A stretch of 64,000 bases of DNA from Methylobacterium tardum (lineage in GTDB: Bacteria > Pseudomonadota > Alphaproteobacteria > Rhizobiales > Beijerinckiaceae), in the NCBI RefSeq assembly GCF_023546765.1, contig NZ_CP097484.1:2326001-2390000 (forward strand), in the 5' to 3' direction. A program made the translations under genes and the position numbers. This document shows, piece after piece, positions 37,802 through 46,105 of the stretch. How positions within the stretch are numbered: position 1 is the stretch's first letter; each line of letters opens with the position of its first letter. The notes below the pieces were generated by a model. The model had not been told where the DNA came from and did no database searches. It saw nothing but the letters and a program-made list of their open reading frames with translations.

Positions 37802-40003
37802 GTGACGCCACCGCCCAGCGACGCCGACAAGCCCGGCCCCGGCCCCGGCGGCCGGAAGCCGGACCCCGCGGCCGCAAAGCCCGGCCAGGCGAATCCGTCC
37901 GCGACGGACAACCGCTCCGCGGCCGCCCCGGTCGCCGGCGGGAAGCCGATTGCACCGGCGCCCTCCGAAAGCGCCAAGCCGAATCCGGCGTCCGTCACGC
38001 CGCCCAAGCCGGCGACCGAGCCGGTGGTGGCCGCCAAGCCGGGCACGACCGAGACGAAGCCCGAGATCGGCAAGCCAGAGACCAGCAAGCCGGGCTCCAG
38101 CGCCGTCATCGCGGACGCGCCGAAGCCGGCGGGGAGCACCGGCGCCCAGCCGGCGGCTGCAAAACCCGACGCCGTCAGGACTGAGCCAGGCAAAGTCGAT
38201 CCGAGCAAGGCTGATCCGGGCAAGATCGAGCCTGCCAAGGCGGGCGGCCCGACCTCCGCGCCGCCGGACGTCGCGAAGGCCGCGACCGGCGCGAAGCCTG
38301 ATCCGACAAAGCCCGACGCCACCAAGGCCGAGCCGCCGAAGGTGGGCCAGCCCGGTTCCGGCCCGCAGCCCGGCAATCGGCCGGGCGGACCTGCGGCTGG
38401 GGCCGCCGGCGCGGCGGCTGCGAGCGCCGTGACGGCTGGGCCCATCATCGACCTGAAGGCCAAGCGCGTCCCCGACCCGACGCCCGGCGGCAAGGAGCCG
38501 TCGAAGGACGGCGTCAAGGATGCGGCCAAGGAGCCGCCGAGGGGGCCGATTCCCACCGATGCGTCGAAGGCCACGACCCCGCCGTTGACCCCGCCCGCGA
38601 CCCGCGCCCGGGCCGGGTTCGGCTCGATCGCGGCGGCCGGACTGCTCGGCGGCGTGATCGGGGCGGGTCTGCTGTTCGGGGCCGAGAAGGCCGGAATCGG
38701 GCCGGATCCGCGCTTGAACGCCCTCGACCAGAGGCTGTCCAGCCAGCTCGCCTCCCTCGACAAGCGCCTCGACGGGCTCGCCCCGCGCGACGCCCTCGCG
38801 GCCCTCGACAAGCGGGTCGCCTCCGCCGAATCGACCGCCAAGCAGGCGCTCGACAAGGCGTCCGGTGCGCCGACGCCGGCCGCGGCTCCGACGGACGGGC
38901 AAGCGGCCGGGCAGGCGCAGTCCATCCCGGCCGATCTGGTGGCGCGCCTCGACAGCCTGGACCAGCGCGTGGCTGCCCTTCAGGAGGAGCCCGGCCAGGA
39001 GCCCGGCCGCGACCAGCCGGCGGGGGCCAAGCTCAACGCGCTCCAGGACACCACCAAGCAGGTCGCCGACCTCGATGCGCGCCTGAAGGCCCTGGAAGAG
39101 AACGGCGCGAACAAGACGGCGGCGGAAGACGCGTCCAAGAAGGTCGCCGCGCTGCAGAGCGAGGTGGAGCAGAAGACGAAGGCGAATGCCGATGCCGACG
39201 CCGCCCTCGGTCAGCGGCTCGACGCGCTCCAGCAGAATCTTGACGCGCGGGTGAAGGCCGCCACCGAGGCGGTCCAGGCCGCCACGCAGGCGAGCCGCAC
39301 GGCCGCCGAGGCCGGACAGGCCCAGGCCGCCGAGGCCGCGAAGGCGGTCGACCGGCGTCTGCAGGAGCAGGCCGATCAGATCGCCGCGCTCGACAAGAGC
39401 GTCGCCCAGCGCGCCGAGGTCGGGACCGTCCAGGCCGCCCTGAGGGTGGTCGCGGCCGATCGCGTGGTGTCCGCCCTGGAATCCGGGATGCCCTATGCCG
39501 AGCCGCTGGCCACCCTGCGCAAGCTCGATCCGGCGACCGAGGCGCAGACCAAGGCGCTCGCGCCCTTCGCGGCATCGGGCGCTCCCACGGCCGGCCGGCT
39601 CGCCGACGGCTTCCGCCCGATCGGCGAGCGAATCGCCGCCAAGAGCCGGGCGCAGCGGGCCAGGAGCGCGGCCGAGACCGGCGATTTCCGCTCCAAGCTC
39701 CTGAGCATGGCCGACGGCATCGTGCAGGTGCGCAAGGTCGACGCGCCGGCCCCCGAAGCCCCCGACGATCCAGAAGCCAAGGTTCAGGCTGCCCTCGACC
39801 GCGGCGACCTGCCGGCGGCCGATGCGGCCTTCGCGGCCCTGCCGGCCGCGGCGCAGGACGAGGCGGGCGATTTCGGCGCCAAGCTGAAGGCGCGGGCCGC
39901 CGCCGAGACGGCCGCGCGGACGCTGCTGGACACCGCTTTCAGGGCCCTGCCGGCCGGCAATGCGGCGGCGCCGGCCACGCCCGCCGCGGTACCGGGGCGA
40001 TAG
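37802..40003 (+). CDS. Mitofilin/Mic60-like inner-membrane protein
   Basis: A 733-residue protein with a long Pro/Lys/Ala-rich cytoplasmic segment of about 270 residues. One membrane helix follows (FGSIAAAGLLGGVIGAGLLF), then a long alpha-helical coiled-coil periplasmic domain and a C-terminal mitofilin signature region (VVSALESGMPYAEPLATLRK). Alphaproteobacterial Mic60 homologues shape intracytoplasmic or inner membranes and contact the outer membrane. A GTG start at 37802 with GGAGG about 8 bases ahead is chosen over GTG at 37757. It lies in the conserved place between hemD and hemY. Confidence 0.87.
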   Translation: MTPPPSDADKPGPGPGGRKPDPAAAKPGQANPSATDNRSAAAPVAGGKPIAPAPSESAKPNPASVTPPKPATEPVVAAKPGTTETKPEIGKPETSKPGSSAVIADAPKPAGSTGAQPAAAKPDAVRTEPGKVDPSKADPGKIEPAKAGGPTSAPPDVAKAATGAKPDPTKPDATKAEPPKVGQPGSGPQPGNRPGGPAAGAAGAAAASAVTAGPIIDLKAKRVPDPTPGGKEPSKDGVKDAAKEPPRGPIPTDASKATTPPLTPPATRARAGFGSIAAAGLLGGVIGAGLLFGAEKAGIGPDPRLNALDQRLSSQLASLDKRLDGLAPRDALAALDKRVASAESTAKQALDKASGAPTPAAAPTDGQAAGQAQSIPADLVARLDSLDQRVAALQEEPGQEPGRDQPAGAKLNALQDTTKQVADLDARLKALEENGANKTAAEDASKKVAALQSEVEQKTKANADADAALGQRLDALQQNLDARVKAATEAVQAATQASRTAAEAGQAQAAEAAKAVDRRLQEQADQIAALDKSVAQRAEVGTVQAALRVVAADRVVSALESGMPYAEPLATLRKLDPATEAQTKALAPFAASGAPTAGRLADGFRPIGERIAAKSRAQRARSAAETGDFRSKLLSMADGIVQVRKVDAPAPEAPDDPEAKVQAALDRGDLPAADAAFAALPAAAQDEAGDFGAKLKARAAAETAARTLLDTAFRALPAGNAAAPATPAAVPGR

Positions 40004-40128
40004 GATTGTGACGGTCCCAACCCGCGCCGTGCGCGGCTGCAACCTCTCCGGGCGGGCGCACAGGCGCCCCGCCTCTCCCGCACCCCGCGGCGGCCGCCAG
40101 GCGGCCGTCGACAGGAGACTTTGACCCC

Positions 40129-41685
40129 ATGTGGCGCGCCCTCGCCTTCCTGGCCCTGCTCGCACTCGCCGCCTTCGGCGCGGTCTGGATCGCCGACAGG
40201 CCCGGTACCGTCACCGTCGTCTGGAACGGCTACCAGATCGGTACCAGCCTGGCGGTCGCCCTCGTCGGCGTGATCGCGGCCGCGATCGTTCTCGGTCTGC
40301 TCTGGGCGATCGTGCGCGGCGTGATCGGCCTGCCCGAGGCCCTGGTCCGGGGCTCCGCGGAGCGGCGCCGGGCCAAGGGTCTCTCGGCCCTCTCCCGCGG
40401 CATGGTGGCGGTCGGCTCGGGCGATCCCCTGGCGGCGCGCCGCTACGCGGGCGACGCCGAGCGCCTCCTCGGCAGCGAGCCGCTGACCCTGCTGCTCAAG
40501 GCGCAGGCAGCGCAGATCTCCGGCGACCGCGACGCCGCCGAGAGCGCCTTCCAGCGCATGGTCGACGATCCGGAGACGCGGGTGCTGGGCCTGCGCGGGC
40601 TGTTCGTGGAGGCCCGGCGCCGGGAGGACGAGACCGCCGCCCGCGCCTACGCCACGGAGGCCGCGCGCCTCGCCCCGAGCGTCACCTGGGCCAACGAGGC
40701 GCTGCTCGAGGCGCAGAGCGCCGACGGCGACTGGGCTGCGGCCCTGGAGACCATCGAGCGGCGCTCCTCCCTGGGCCTGATCGATAAGGCGACTGCCCGC
40801 CGTCAGAGGGCCGTCCTCCTCACGGCCATCGCGGGCGAGCGCGAGGCCGGCGAGCCGGAACTGGCCGGCGAGCGCGTGCTGCAGGCGGTCAAGCTCGCGC
40901 CCGACCTCGTACCAGCGGCCTGCATCGCCGGCCGGCTCCTCGCCCGCCGCGGCGACCTCAAGAAGGCCGCCCGCATCGCCGAGGCGGCCTGGAAAGCCAA
41001 CCCGCATCCCGATCTCGCCAAGGTCTATCTCGGCCTCCGGCCCGGCGATTCGGTCCGCGACCGACTCGCCCGTGCCGAGACCCTGGCCAAGCTGTCCTCC
41101 TGGGATCCGGAGGCCCGGCTCGCCGTGGCGCAGGCCGCCCTCGACGCGCGGGATTACGGTCGCGCCCGCGAGGCCGCGAAGCCGCTTCTCGCCGACCGAC
41201 CGACCGTGCGCGCCTGCCTGATGATGGCGGCGATCGAGGAGGCCGAGCACGGCGCCGCTTCCGGGCAGGCCCGCGAGTGGCTCGCCCGCGCCGCCCGGGC
41301 GCCGCGCGATCCCGTCTGGATTGCCGACGGCGTCGCCTCCGACACCTGGGCCCCCGTCTCGCCGGTCACCGGACGTCTCGACGCGTTCGCGTGGCGCGAG
41401 CCGCCGAACACCTTGGTGGCCGCGCCCGCCGTGGATCCGGAGCCGGAGCCCAAGCCCTCCGCGCCCGTCCTGGCGCCGGCCGGTCCAAGTGACGGCCTCA
41501 ACCCGCCGCGCGCAAGCGTAACGGATCAGAACGCGAGCGAATCGAAGGCGGCCCCGCTGCCGACTCTCGTGCCGGCCCCCACGAGCGGGGACAAGGCTGA
41601 CGGGCCGGACCCCGTTTCGGCCGGCATGGCGGCCGCCGCGCTGCCGGCCTCCGGGGCCGAGCGCGCCGTGCGCAGGATCGGGTGA
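40129..41685 (+). CDS. hemY: HemY-type membrane protein with TPR-like repeats
   Basis: 518-residue inner-membrane protein with two N-terminal helices (ALAFLALLALAAFGAVWIAD and TSLAVALVGVIAAAIVLGLL), the HemY_N domain, and TPR-like alpha repeats over about 90-390. A disordered Pro/Ala-rich tail follows. Its molecular role is unsettled: the E. coli homologue is linked to coproporphyrin(ogen) metabolism by genetics and location. This is not the protoporphyrinogen oxidase also called HemY in Gram-positives. Confidence 0.88.
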   Translation: MWRALAFLALLALAAFGAVWIADRPGTVTVVWNGYQIGTSLAVALVGVIAAAIVLGLLWAIVRGVIGLPEALVRGSAERRRAKGLSALSRGMVAVGSGDPLAARRYAGDAERLLGSEPLTLLLKAQAAQISGDRDAAESAFQRMVDDPETRVLGLRGLFVEARRREDETAARAYATEAARLAPSVTWANEALLEAQSADGDWAAALETIERRSSLGLIDKATARRQRAVLLTAIAGEREAGEPELAGERVLQAVKLAPDLVPAACIAGRLLARRGDLKKAARIAEAAWKANPHPDLAKVYLGLRPGDSVRDRLARAETLAKLSSWDPEARLAVAQAALDARDYGRAREAAKPLLADRPTVRACLMMAAIEEAEHGAASGQAREWLARAARAPRDPVWIADGVASDTWAPVSPVTGRLDAFAWREPPNTLVAAPAVDPEPEPKPSAPVLAPAGPSDGLNPPRASVTDQNASESKAAPLPTLVPAPTSGDKADGPDPVSAGMAAAALPASGAERAVRRIG

Positions 41686-41901
41686 CCGGTCTGTCCGGCG
41701 CGCAGGGTGCTGCCGCGACGCCGCGAACAGAGGTTCGTGGTGTTCGGTTGAACCACTATGAGTTGCCGGACCCGCGGTACCGTGTAGCTTGTGCGTAGCG
41801 TCACCGACCGAGGGTCCGATCATCCGCCGCACCGTACCCGCCCCGGACACGTCCCCGCCCCGGTCGGATTCGGGGCGGATGCCGCGTAGCGCGGTGCGGC
41901 C

Positions 41902-42336
41902 GTGACGCTTCTCGACGACGACAACGAGCCGCGGCGGCAGGTCGGCGCCCTGCCGTTCCGGCTCGGGCGGGACGGGAAGCCCAAGATCCTGCTCGTGACG
42001 TCGCGGGAGAGCCGACGCTGGGTCATCCCGAAAGGCTGGCCCATGAAGGGCCGCAAGCCGTTCCAGGCCGCCGCCCGCGAGGCCTACGAGGAGGCGGGCC
42101 TGCGCGGTGCGGTCGGCAAGCGGCCGATTGGCCACTACCTCTATCAGAAGCGGCTGAAGAACCTCGACGCGGTCCTGTGTCAGGTGAAGGTGTTCCCGCT
42201 CAAGGTGCGCAAGCAGCTCAAGCATTTTCCCGAGGAGCATCAGCGGGAGCTGCGATGGTTCACGCCCGCGGAGGCGGCCGAGGCTGTGTCCGAGCCGGGG
42301 CTCGCCGCCATCATTCGCGCTGCGTGCCGCACGTAA
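41902..42336 (+). CDS. Nudix hydrolase
   Basis: A 144-residue pyrophosphohydrolase with a Nudix box read as GWPMKGRKPFQAAAREAYEE followed by AGL, where the glycine, REAYEEAG and following hydrophobic residue match the consensus GX5EX7REUXEEXGU apart from lysine or proline at the first glutamate position. The fold resembles the diphosphoinositol/diadenosine polyphosphate branch (RRWVIPKGWP). The substrate is not predictable. The start is GTG. Confidence 0.88.
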   Translation: MTLLDDDNEPRRQVGALPFRLGRDGKPKILLVTSRESRRWVIPKGWPMKGRKPFQAAAREAYEEAGLRGAVGKRPIGHYLYQKRLKNLDAVLCQVKVFPLKVRKQLKHFPEEHQRELRWFTPAEAAEAVSEPGLAAIIRAACRT

Positions 42337-42360
42337 AGCACGCGGATGCGCAACGCGGCG

Positions 42361-42388
42361 TTGCCAACGCGTCGGCGATCCGTTATGG
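42361..42388 (+). promoter_or_regulatory. Weak promoter candidate for tRNA-Thr
   Basis: TTGCCA (42361-42366) and TTATGG (42383-42388) are separated by 16 bases and lie about 50 bases before the tRNA. The -10 element is poor. Confidence 0.3.
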
Positions 42389-42437
42389 CCCCACTCAGCC
42401 GGACGGACACGCCCCCGCGGGGGCGCCCCGGTCACCT

Positions 42438-42512
42438 GCTGCGGTAGCTCAGTGGTAGAGCACTTCATTGGTAATGAAGAGGTCGAGAGTTCAATCCTCT
42501 CTCGCAGCACCA
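42438..42512 (+). tRNA. tRNA-Thr (anticodon GGU)
   Basis: Acceptor GCTGCGG pairs with TCGCAGC (one G-U), followed by discriminator A and an encoded CCA. The D arm has GCTCAGTGGTAGAGC. The anticodon stem CTTCA/TGAAG encloses TTGGTAA, giving GGT at 42470-42472. The T arm has AGTTCAATCCT. Confidence 0.97.
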
Positions 42513-42635
42513 GCACTCTCTCCGATCTTGTAGCCGGTTCGCTGATGCTATGTGTTCCGTGAGGGAGTTCGTCGCAGTCTGAGTTTCCGCTGCGGCCGCC
42601 CTGCCGAATCCATGCGCTGAAGGGATCGTGCGGAC

Positions 42636-42917
42636 GTGAATTCGACAGCCCTGATTACGATGCTGGGCCTCGTCATCGGATGGGCCATCCTCGCCGGCGC
42701 CGCTGTGGTCACCGGCCGGTTCGCCACCCTGGCCTTCCTGATCCTGACCCTGACCGCCCTCTACCTCTACGTACCGTGGGTGCGCCTGCGCGCCAGCGGT
42801 CTCGATGGCTCCAGCCGGCCCGTGAGGTTCTGGACGAACGTCGCCATGCTGGCCGTCAGCTTGGCCGCCTGCCTCGCCTTCGGGATGATGCTCGCCCGCC
42901 GGACCGGGTACCTCTGA
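42636..42917 (+). CDS. Small three-helix membrane protein of unknown function (93 aa)
   Basis: GTG start, 93 residues, with predicted helices at about 6-28 (ITMLGLVIGWAILAGAAVVT), 29-47 (FATLAFLILTLTALYLYVPW) and 66-85 (FWTNVAMLAVSLAACLAFGM). A short basic loop lies between the second and third. No family is recognised. It converges on the Crp-family gene with 27 bases between stops. Confidence 0.6.
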   Translation: MNSTALITMLGLVIGWAILAGAAVVTGRFATLAFLILTLTALYLYVPWVRLRASGLDGSSRPVRFWTNVAMLAVSLAACLAFGMMLARRTGYL

Positions 42918-42944
42918 TCGCGCGGCCCGGACGACGGGGCGGAC

Positions 42945-43667
42945 TCAAAGGGCGTCGGACCAGATCTCCAGATAGGCCGGATCGAACTGCGCGAGTCGTT
43001 CCAGCCGCGGACGGTCGAGGAGCGTGAGCCGTCCGCTCTTCAGGTGGATCAACTGGCTGTCACGCAGGTATTTCAGCACGCGGTTGACGTGCACCGACGT
43101 CAGCCCGAGCGCGTCCGCAAAATCGTTCTGCGTGATCCGCATCTCGAAACTGTCGTCGGTGACCAAGCCGACGGTCGCCAGTCGCCAGCGCAACTCGCAG
43201 AGTAGATGCGCCATCCGCTCGATACCGACGCGCCGGCCCAGGCTGACGATCCATTCGCGGGCGACGGCCTCGTCGCGCCGCAGGCGGCGGCCCAACGCTG
43301 CGGCGAGGTCCGGGCTGTCGCGGGCGGAGAGCCGGGCGATCGGGATCTCGCCGACCGTGCAGCGGGTGAGCGTGTTGACCGCGTAGTCTGCGCGGCTCGC
43401 GAGGATCGCACCCAGGTCGCAGAGGTCGCCCGGAACCAGGATGGCGGTGATCTGCCTGCGGCCGTCCCGCAGCATGCGATAGCGGCAGGCGTGACCAGCC
43501 AACAGCAGGTGCGCGACTTCCGGCTCGGCACCGGGCAGCAGCAGGTCGTGCTGCTTCGGGATCGAGCGCTCGCGCACGGGCAGATCGAAGGTTCTCGCGA
43601 AGCCGTCCGGGGTGAGCGGGCGGGCCTCCAGGAGGTCTGCCAAATCGGCGATCTGGACGGTGAGCAT
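42945..43667 (-). CDS. Crp/Fnr-family transcriptional regulator
   Basis: A 240-residue regulator with an N-terminal cyclic-nucleotide-binding-like beta-barrel (LLAGHACRYRMLRDGRRQIT then AILVPGDLCDLGAIL) and a C-terminal winged helix of the Fnr type (ITQNDFADALGLTSVHVNRV then LKYLRDSQLIHLKSG). No N-terminal CxxC-type iron-sulfur ligands are present, so it is not a classic oxygen-sensing Fnr. Such proteins are numerous in this group and often control stress genes. GGAG lies 7 bases before the ATG. It is divergent from the manganese catalase gene across 611 bases. Confidence 0.9.
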   Translation of the reverse strand: MLTVQIADLADLLEARPLTPDGFARTFDLPVRERSIPKQHDLLLPGAEPEVAHLLLAGHACRYRMLRDGRRQITAILVPGDLCDLGAILASRADYAVNTLTRCTVGEIPIARLSARDSPDLAAALGRRLRRDEAVAREWIVSLGRRVGIERMAHLLCELRWRLATVGLVTDDSFEMRITQNDFADALGLTSVHVNRVLKYLRDSQLIHLKSGRLTLLDRPRLERLAQFDPAYLEIWSDAL

Positions 43668-44278
43668 CCATGCACTCCAAGCCGTTGGCCCCGCGCCGAC
43701 CGCGGATTAGACGCGCATTATAAGATGACGCATTTTCAAGTATAAGTCCGATCGATGTATTCCGGGTAACGGCAGATCCAAGTTTATATTATATGTACGC
43801 TACCGTACCGACAGCGAATGCCGTTTAACATCGTGTCGCCACGTGTCGAATACATGCCAAGCTTGACGATGGTGCGGGCCTGTTAAGCGCTGGCATGCGG
43901 GTCGGATTGCGCGGGTCGATCCGCCCGGGAGCGTCTTCGCCGCCGTCCCGATCGACCGCCCGTCAAGCTTCTGCGTGGTGAGGGCGCGGCTCCCGCAAAA
44001 TACTAACCTGCGTTGAGGCATGTTAACATGTGTTGGTGCCGCATTTCGGTGATCAAGCGCGGCGGCAGGAAATATTTTTGGGCCTTGTAGCCTGATTAAT
44101 CAGCGAAAAATCGGATCGCGGGCGTCTTAATCGTTCTAAATGTGTTGGAACATCGAACCGAGGTCCTGAAGGCGGGTTGGTCAAGATGCGAAGGCTCATG
44201 CTCCCAGGGAGTACCGAGCCCGCGGCCGATCGTGCGGTGGGCTAGGGCGCGCCGTGCCTCTCACGAGGGACAGACACC
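43668..44278. other. Long AT-richer divergent leader between the Crp-type regulator and Mn catalase
   Basis: A 611-base gene-free stretch, clearly richer in A and T than its surroundings (for example TTTATATTATATG near 43783). I see no supportable coding frame. It contains two perfect 12-base palindromes nearer the catalase gene. The length suggests a complex promoter, an untranslated leader or an undetected sRNA. Confidence 0.5.
44019..44103. promoter_or_regulatory. Two 12-bp palindromes upstream of Mn catalase
   Basis: CATGTTAACATG (44019-44030) and CTGATTAATCAG (44092-44103) are perfect dyads 73 bases apart, about 175-260 bases before the catalase ATG. They are good sites for dimeric regulators such as the neighbouring Crp-type protein, though neither matches the TGTGA-type Crp consensus closely. 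Confidence 0.35.
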
Positions 44279-45136
44279 ATGTATTATCACGACAAGCGAC
44301 TTCAGTACCCGGTCAAGGTCGACAGCCCGGACCCGATCTATGCCCGCATGCTCCAGCAGGCGATCGGCGGGATCGAGGGCGAGATCCGGGTCTGCTTCCA
44401 GTACTTCTTCCAGGCTTGGGGCAACCGCGCTCCGACCACGAAGTACCGCGACATGCTGCTCAACACCGCGACCGAGGAGATCGGGCATATCGAGATGCTC
44501 GCGACCGCCGTCGCGATGAACCTCGAGACCGCGCCGACCAAGGTGCAGGAGGCCGGGGCCGCCGACGCGCTCGTCGGAGCCGTGATGGGCGGGGAGAATC
44601 CGCGCCACATCGCCGAAGGCATGCTGCACAAGACGCTGCTGTCCACCGGCATGGCGGCCTTCCCGGGCAATTCCGACGGCCTGCCGTTCGACATGAGCCA
44701 CATCTACGCCAGCGGCAACATCGCGGCCGACATGTACTGCAACGTCGCCGCCGAGGCGACCGGACGGATCCTGGCGGTCCGGCTCTACAACGCCACCAAC
44801 GATGCCGGCATGCGCGACATGTGGAGCTTCCTCATCGCCCGGGACACGATGCATCAGCAGCAATGGCTGTCGGTGATCGAGGAACTCGGGGGGCACGCGG
44901 GCACGCTGCCGATCCCGAACTCCTTCCCGCAGAGCGAGGAGAACCAGAAGTTCAACTACAACTTCTTCTCGACGTCGGCGGACGGCTCGCCGCCCCCGGC
45001 CGGCCGCTGGACGCAGGGCCCGTCCCTCGACGGCAAGGGCGAGTTCAGCGTGGTCCAGAACCAGCCCATGGGCGAGGAGCCGGTGCTCGGTCCGGCACGG
45101 CCCGACAGCGGGGCTCAGTCCCAGCAGATCGGCTGA
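44279..45136 (+). CDS. Manganese (non-heme) catalase
   Basis: Dimanganese catalase that dismutates hydrogen peroxide without heme. The 285-residue four-helix-bundle protein has the metal ligands E35 (GGIEGEIRVCFQYF), E67 and H70 (TEEIGHIEML), E159 (AAEATGRIL) and H192 (RDTMHQQQW). The C-terminal 80 residues are a proline/glycine-rich arm typical of the family. ACGAGGGACAGACACC precedes the ATG. A GC stem-loop follows the stop closely, so it is probably monocistronic. Confidence 0.95.
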   Translation: MYYHDKRLQYPVKVDSPDPIYARMLQQAIGGIEGEIRVCFQYFFQAWGNRAPTTKYRDMLLNTATEEIGHIEMLATAVAMNLETAPTKVQEAGAADALVGAVMGGENPRHIAEGMLHKTLLSTGMAAFPGNSDGLPFDMSHIYASGNIAADMYCNVAAEATGRILAVRLYNATNDAGMRDMWSFLIARDTMHQQQWLSVIEELGGHAGTLPIPNSFPQSEENQKFNYNFFSTSADGSPPPAGRWTQGPSLDGKGEFSVVQNQPMGEEPVLGPARPDSGAQSQQIG

Positions 45137-45144
45137 CGGCGCGC

Positions 45145-45178
45145 GGTGCTCCGGAGGCGGACGATCCTCCGGAGCGCC
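45145..45178 (+). terminator. Stem-loop after Mn catalase
   Basis: GGTGCTCCGGAGG and CCTCCGGAGCGCC form a 13-bp stem (one G-T) around an 8-base loop, 8 bases after the stop codon. No strong T-tract follows, so it may also protect the 3' end. Confidence 0.6.
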
Positions 45179-45227
45179 GTCCCTTCCCAGGGCCCGACAC
45201 CGGGTCGGAACAGGGGGTCGCAGGGCG

Positions 45228-45545
45228 GTGACAAGCGGCACAGTCATCGATGGTCGTGTCTGCCTCGCCCGAACCGACGCGGAGCGCGCTCCGCTGGTTC
45301 GGCGGCTGGGGCGGATCGAGGGCCAAGTGCGCGGCCTGCGGGCGATGGTCGAGGCGGATCGGCACTGTCTCGACGAGATCCAGCAGATCCGGGCCGCCAC
45401 GGCCGCCCTGCGCGAAGTCGGCCTCCTGATCATCGGTCAGCACGTGACGGTCGGGCTCGATCTCGCGCTTCACGCGGCGGATCGGGCGGCGGTGCTGGCG
45501 GACCTCGAGCGCGTCCTGCGCGCCGCCATGGCGGAGGCCGGCTAG
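45228..45545 (+). CDS. CsoR/RcnR/FrmR-family repressor
   Basis: All-helical DNA-binding repressor that senses metal ions, reactive aldehydes or sulfur species. The 105-residue protein shows RRLGRIEGQVRGLRAMVEAD then RHCLDEIQQIRAATAALREV. The conserved sensing cysteine is C47 and histidine H72 (IIGQHV). The third metal ligand four residues later is glycine, so a copper-sensing CsoR is unlikely and the FrmR-like aldehyde or RcnR-like types are more plausible. The GTG start adds about 12 residues to the usual N-terminus. No obvious effector gene (transporter or formaldehyde dehydrogenase) is adjacent. Confidence 0.85.
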   Translation: MTSGTVIDGRVCLARTDAERAPLVRRLGRIEGQVRGLRAMVEADRHCLDEIQQIRAATAALREVGLLIIGQHVTVGLDLALHAADRAAVLADLERVLRAAMAEAG

Positions 45546-45563
45546 GCATCGGGCGGCTCGGGC

Positions 45564-45809
45564 TCAATGCTTCGTGAGCGTCTCGACGACCGCGCCCTGC
45601 CCGACCGTCTCGGAGAAGCGGGCCAGCCGGCTCCGGCTCGGCTCGTTCAGGCCGCCGGCATGAGCGAAGGTGGTCAGCGCGATGCCGACGAGGAAGCGGG
45701 CCTCCTCCACGGTCACGGCTCGGCCGCTGAGCGTGCTGGCCGCTCCGCGCACGGCCAGGACGGCCTGCTGGAACGCCGGATCGTCTTCGAGGTCGGTCAG
45801 TCGGTTCAT
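45564..45809 (-). CDS. Conserved-looking small soluble protein (81 aa)
   Basis: MNRLTDLEDDPAFQQAVLAV is followed by RGAASTLSGRAVTVEEARFL and VGIALTTFAHAGG. AGGA lies 8 bases upstream of the ATG. The sequence is mostly helical and soluble, with no signal or membrane segment. I do not recognise a domain. It converges with the CsoR-family gene (18 bases) and is divergent from the NepR-EcfG gene, so their promoters share a 296-base region. Confidence 0.55.
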   Translation of the reverse strand: MNRLTDLEDDPAFQQAVLAVRGAASTLSGRAVTVEEARFLVGIALTTFAHAGGLNEPSRSRLARFSETVGQGAVVETLTKH

Positions 45810-45991
45810 GGGTGTCGTCCTGAGCTGCGGTCCAGGTGAAGGCGGCGGCGCGGCTGGGATCTCGCAGTCGCGAGGATCTTCCGTGCGTTGCCGCAGACTC
45901 GGCGTGGCGGCGGCCAGATTTGGATTGGAAATTCTCTCATCAAAGACGTTGTCCCGCTCCGCATATCTGCCGCGTTGATCATGCTTTGTAT

Positions 45992-46041
45992 CATAGATCA
46001 GTCTTATGATCTGCCCATCCGCTGATCTATGTTGCGGCAAC
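45992..46041. promoter_or_regulatory. Inverted repeats in the leader of the NepR-EcfG gene
   Basis: CATAGATCAG (45992-46001) and its exact complement CTGATCTATG (46022-46031) flank 20 bases. The second arm is followed directly by the dyad GTTGCGGCAAC (46031-46041). They sit 65-115 bases before the sigma factor ATG. They may be an operator for a dimeric regulator, or an RNA hairpin if transcription starts upstream. Confidence 0.45.
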
Positions 46042-46105
46042 ATGCCGGTGCCTGGGGATTAATAACCGAACCCGCTCTTTCATCCCTCTCAGGTGATCGG
46101 CTGTC

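Noticed and set aside
40129..41685. hemY as protoporphyrinogen oxidase
   Set aside because: The protein lacks the FAD-binding GxGxxG start and has the two-helix HemY_N plus TPR architecture; the shared name is historical.
39784..42516. Minus-strand frame starting MLVLRERIELSTSSLPMKCS
   Set aside because: It begins as the complement of tRNA-Thr and continues antisense to hemY and the mitofilin-like gene.
44147..44175. GGAAC motif upstream of Mn catalase as an EcfG promoter
   Set aside because: The only downstream GTT lies about 21 bases away and CGTT is absent at 16-17, so the spacing does not fit the EcfG consensus.
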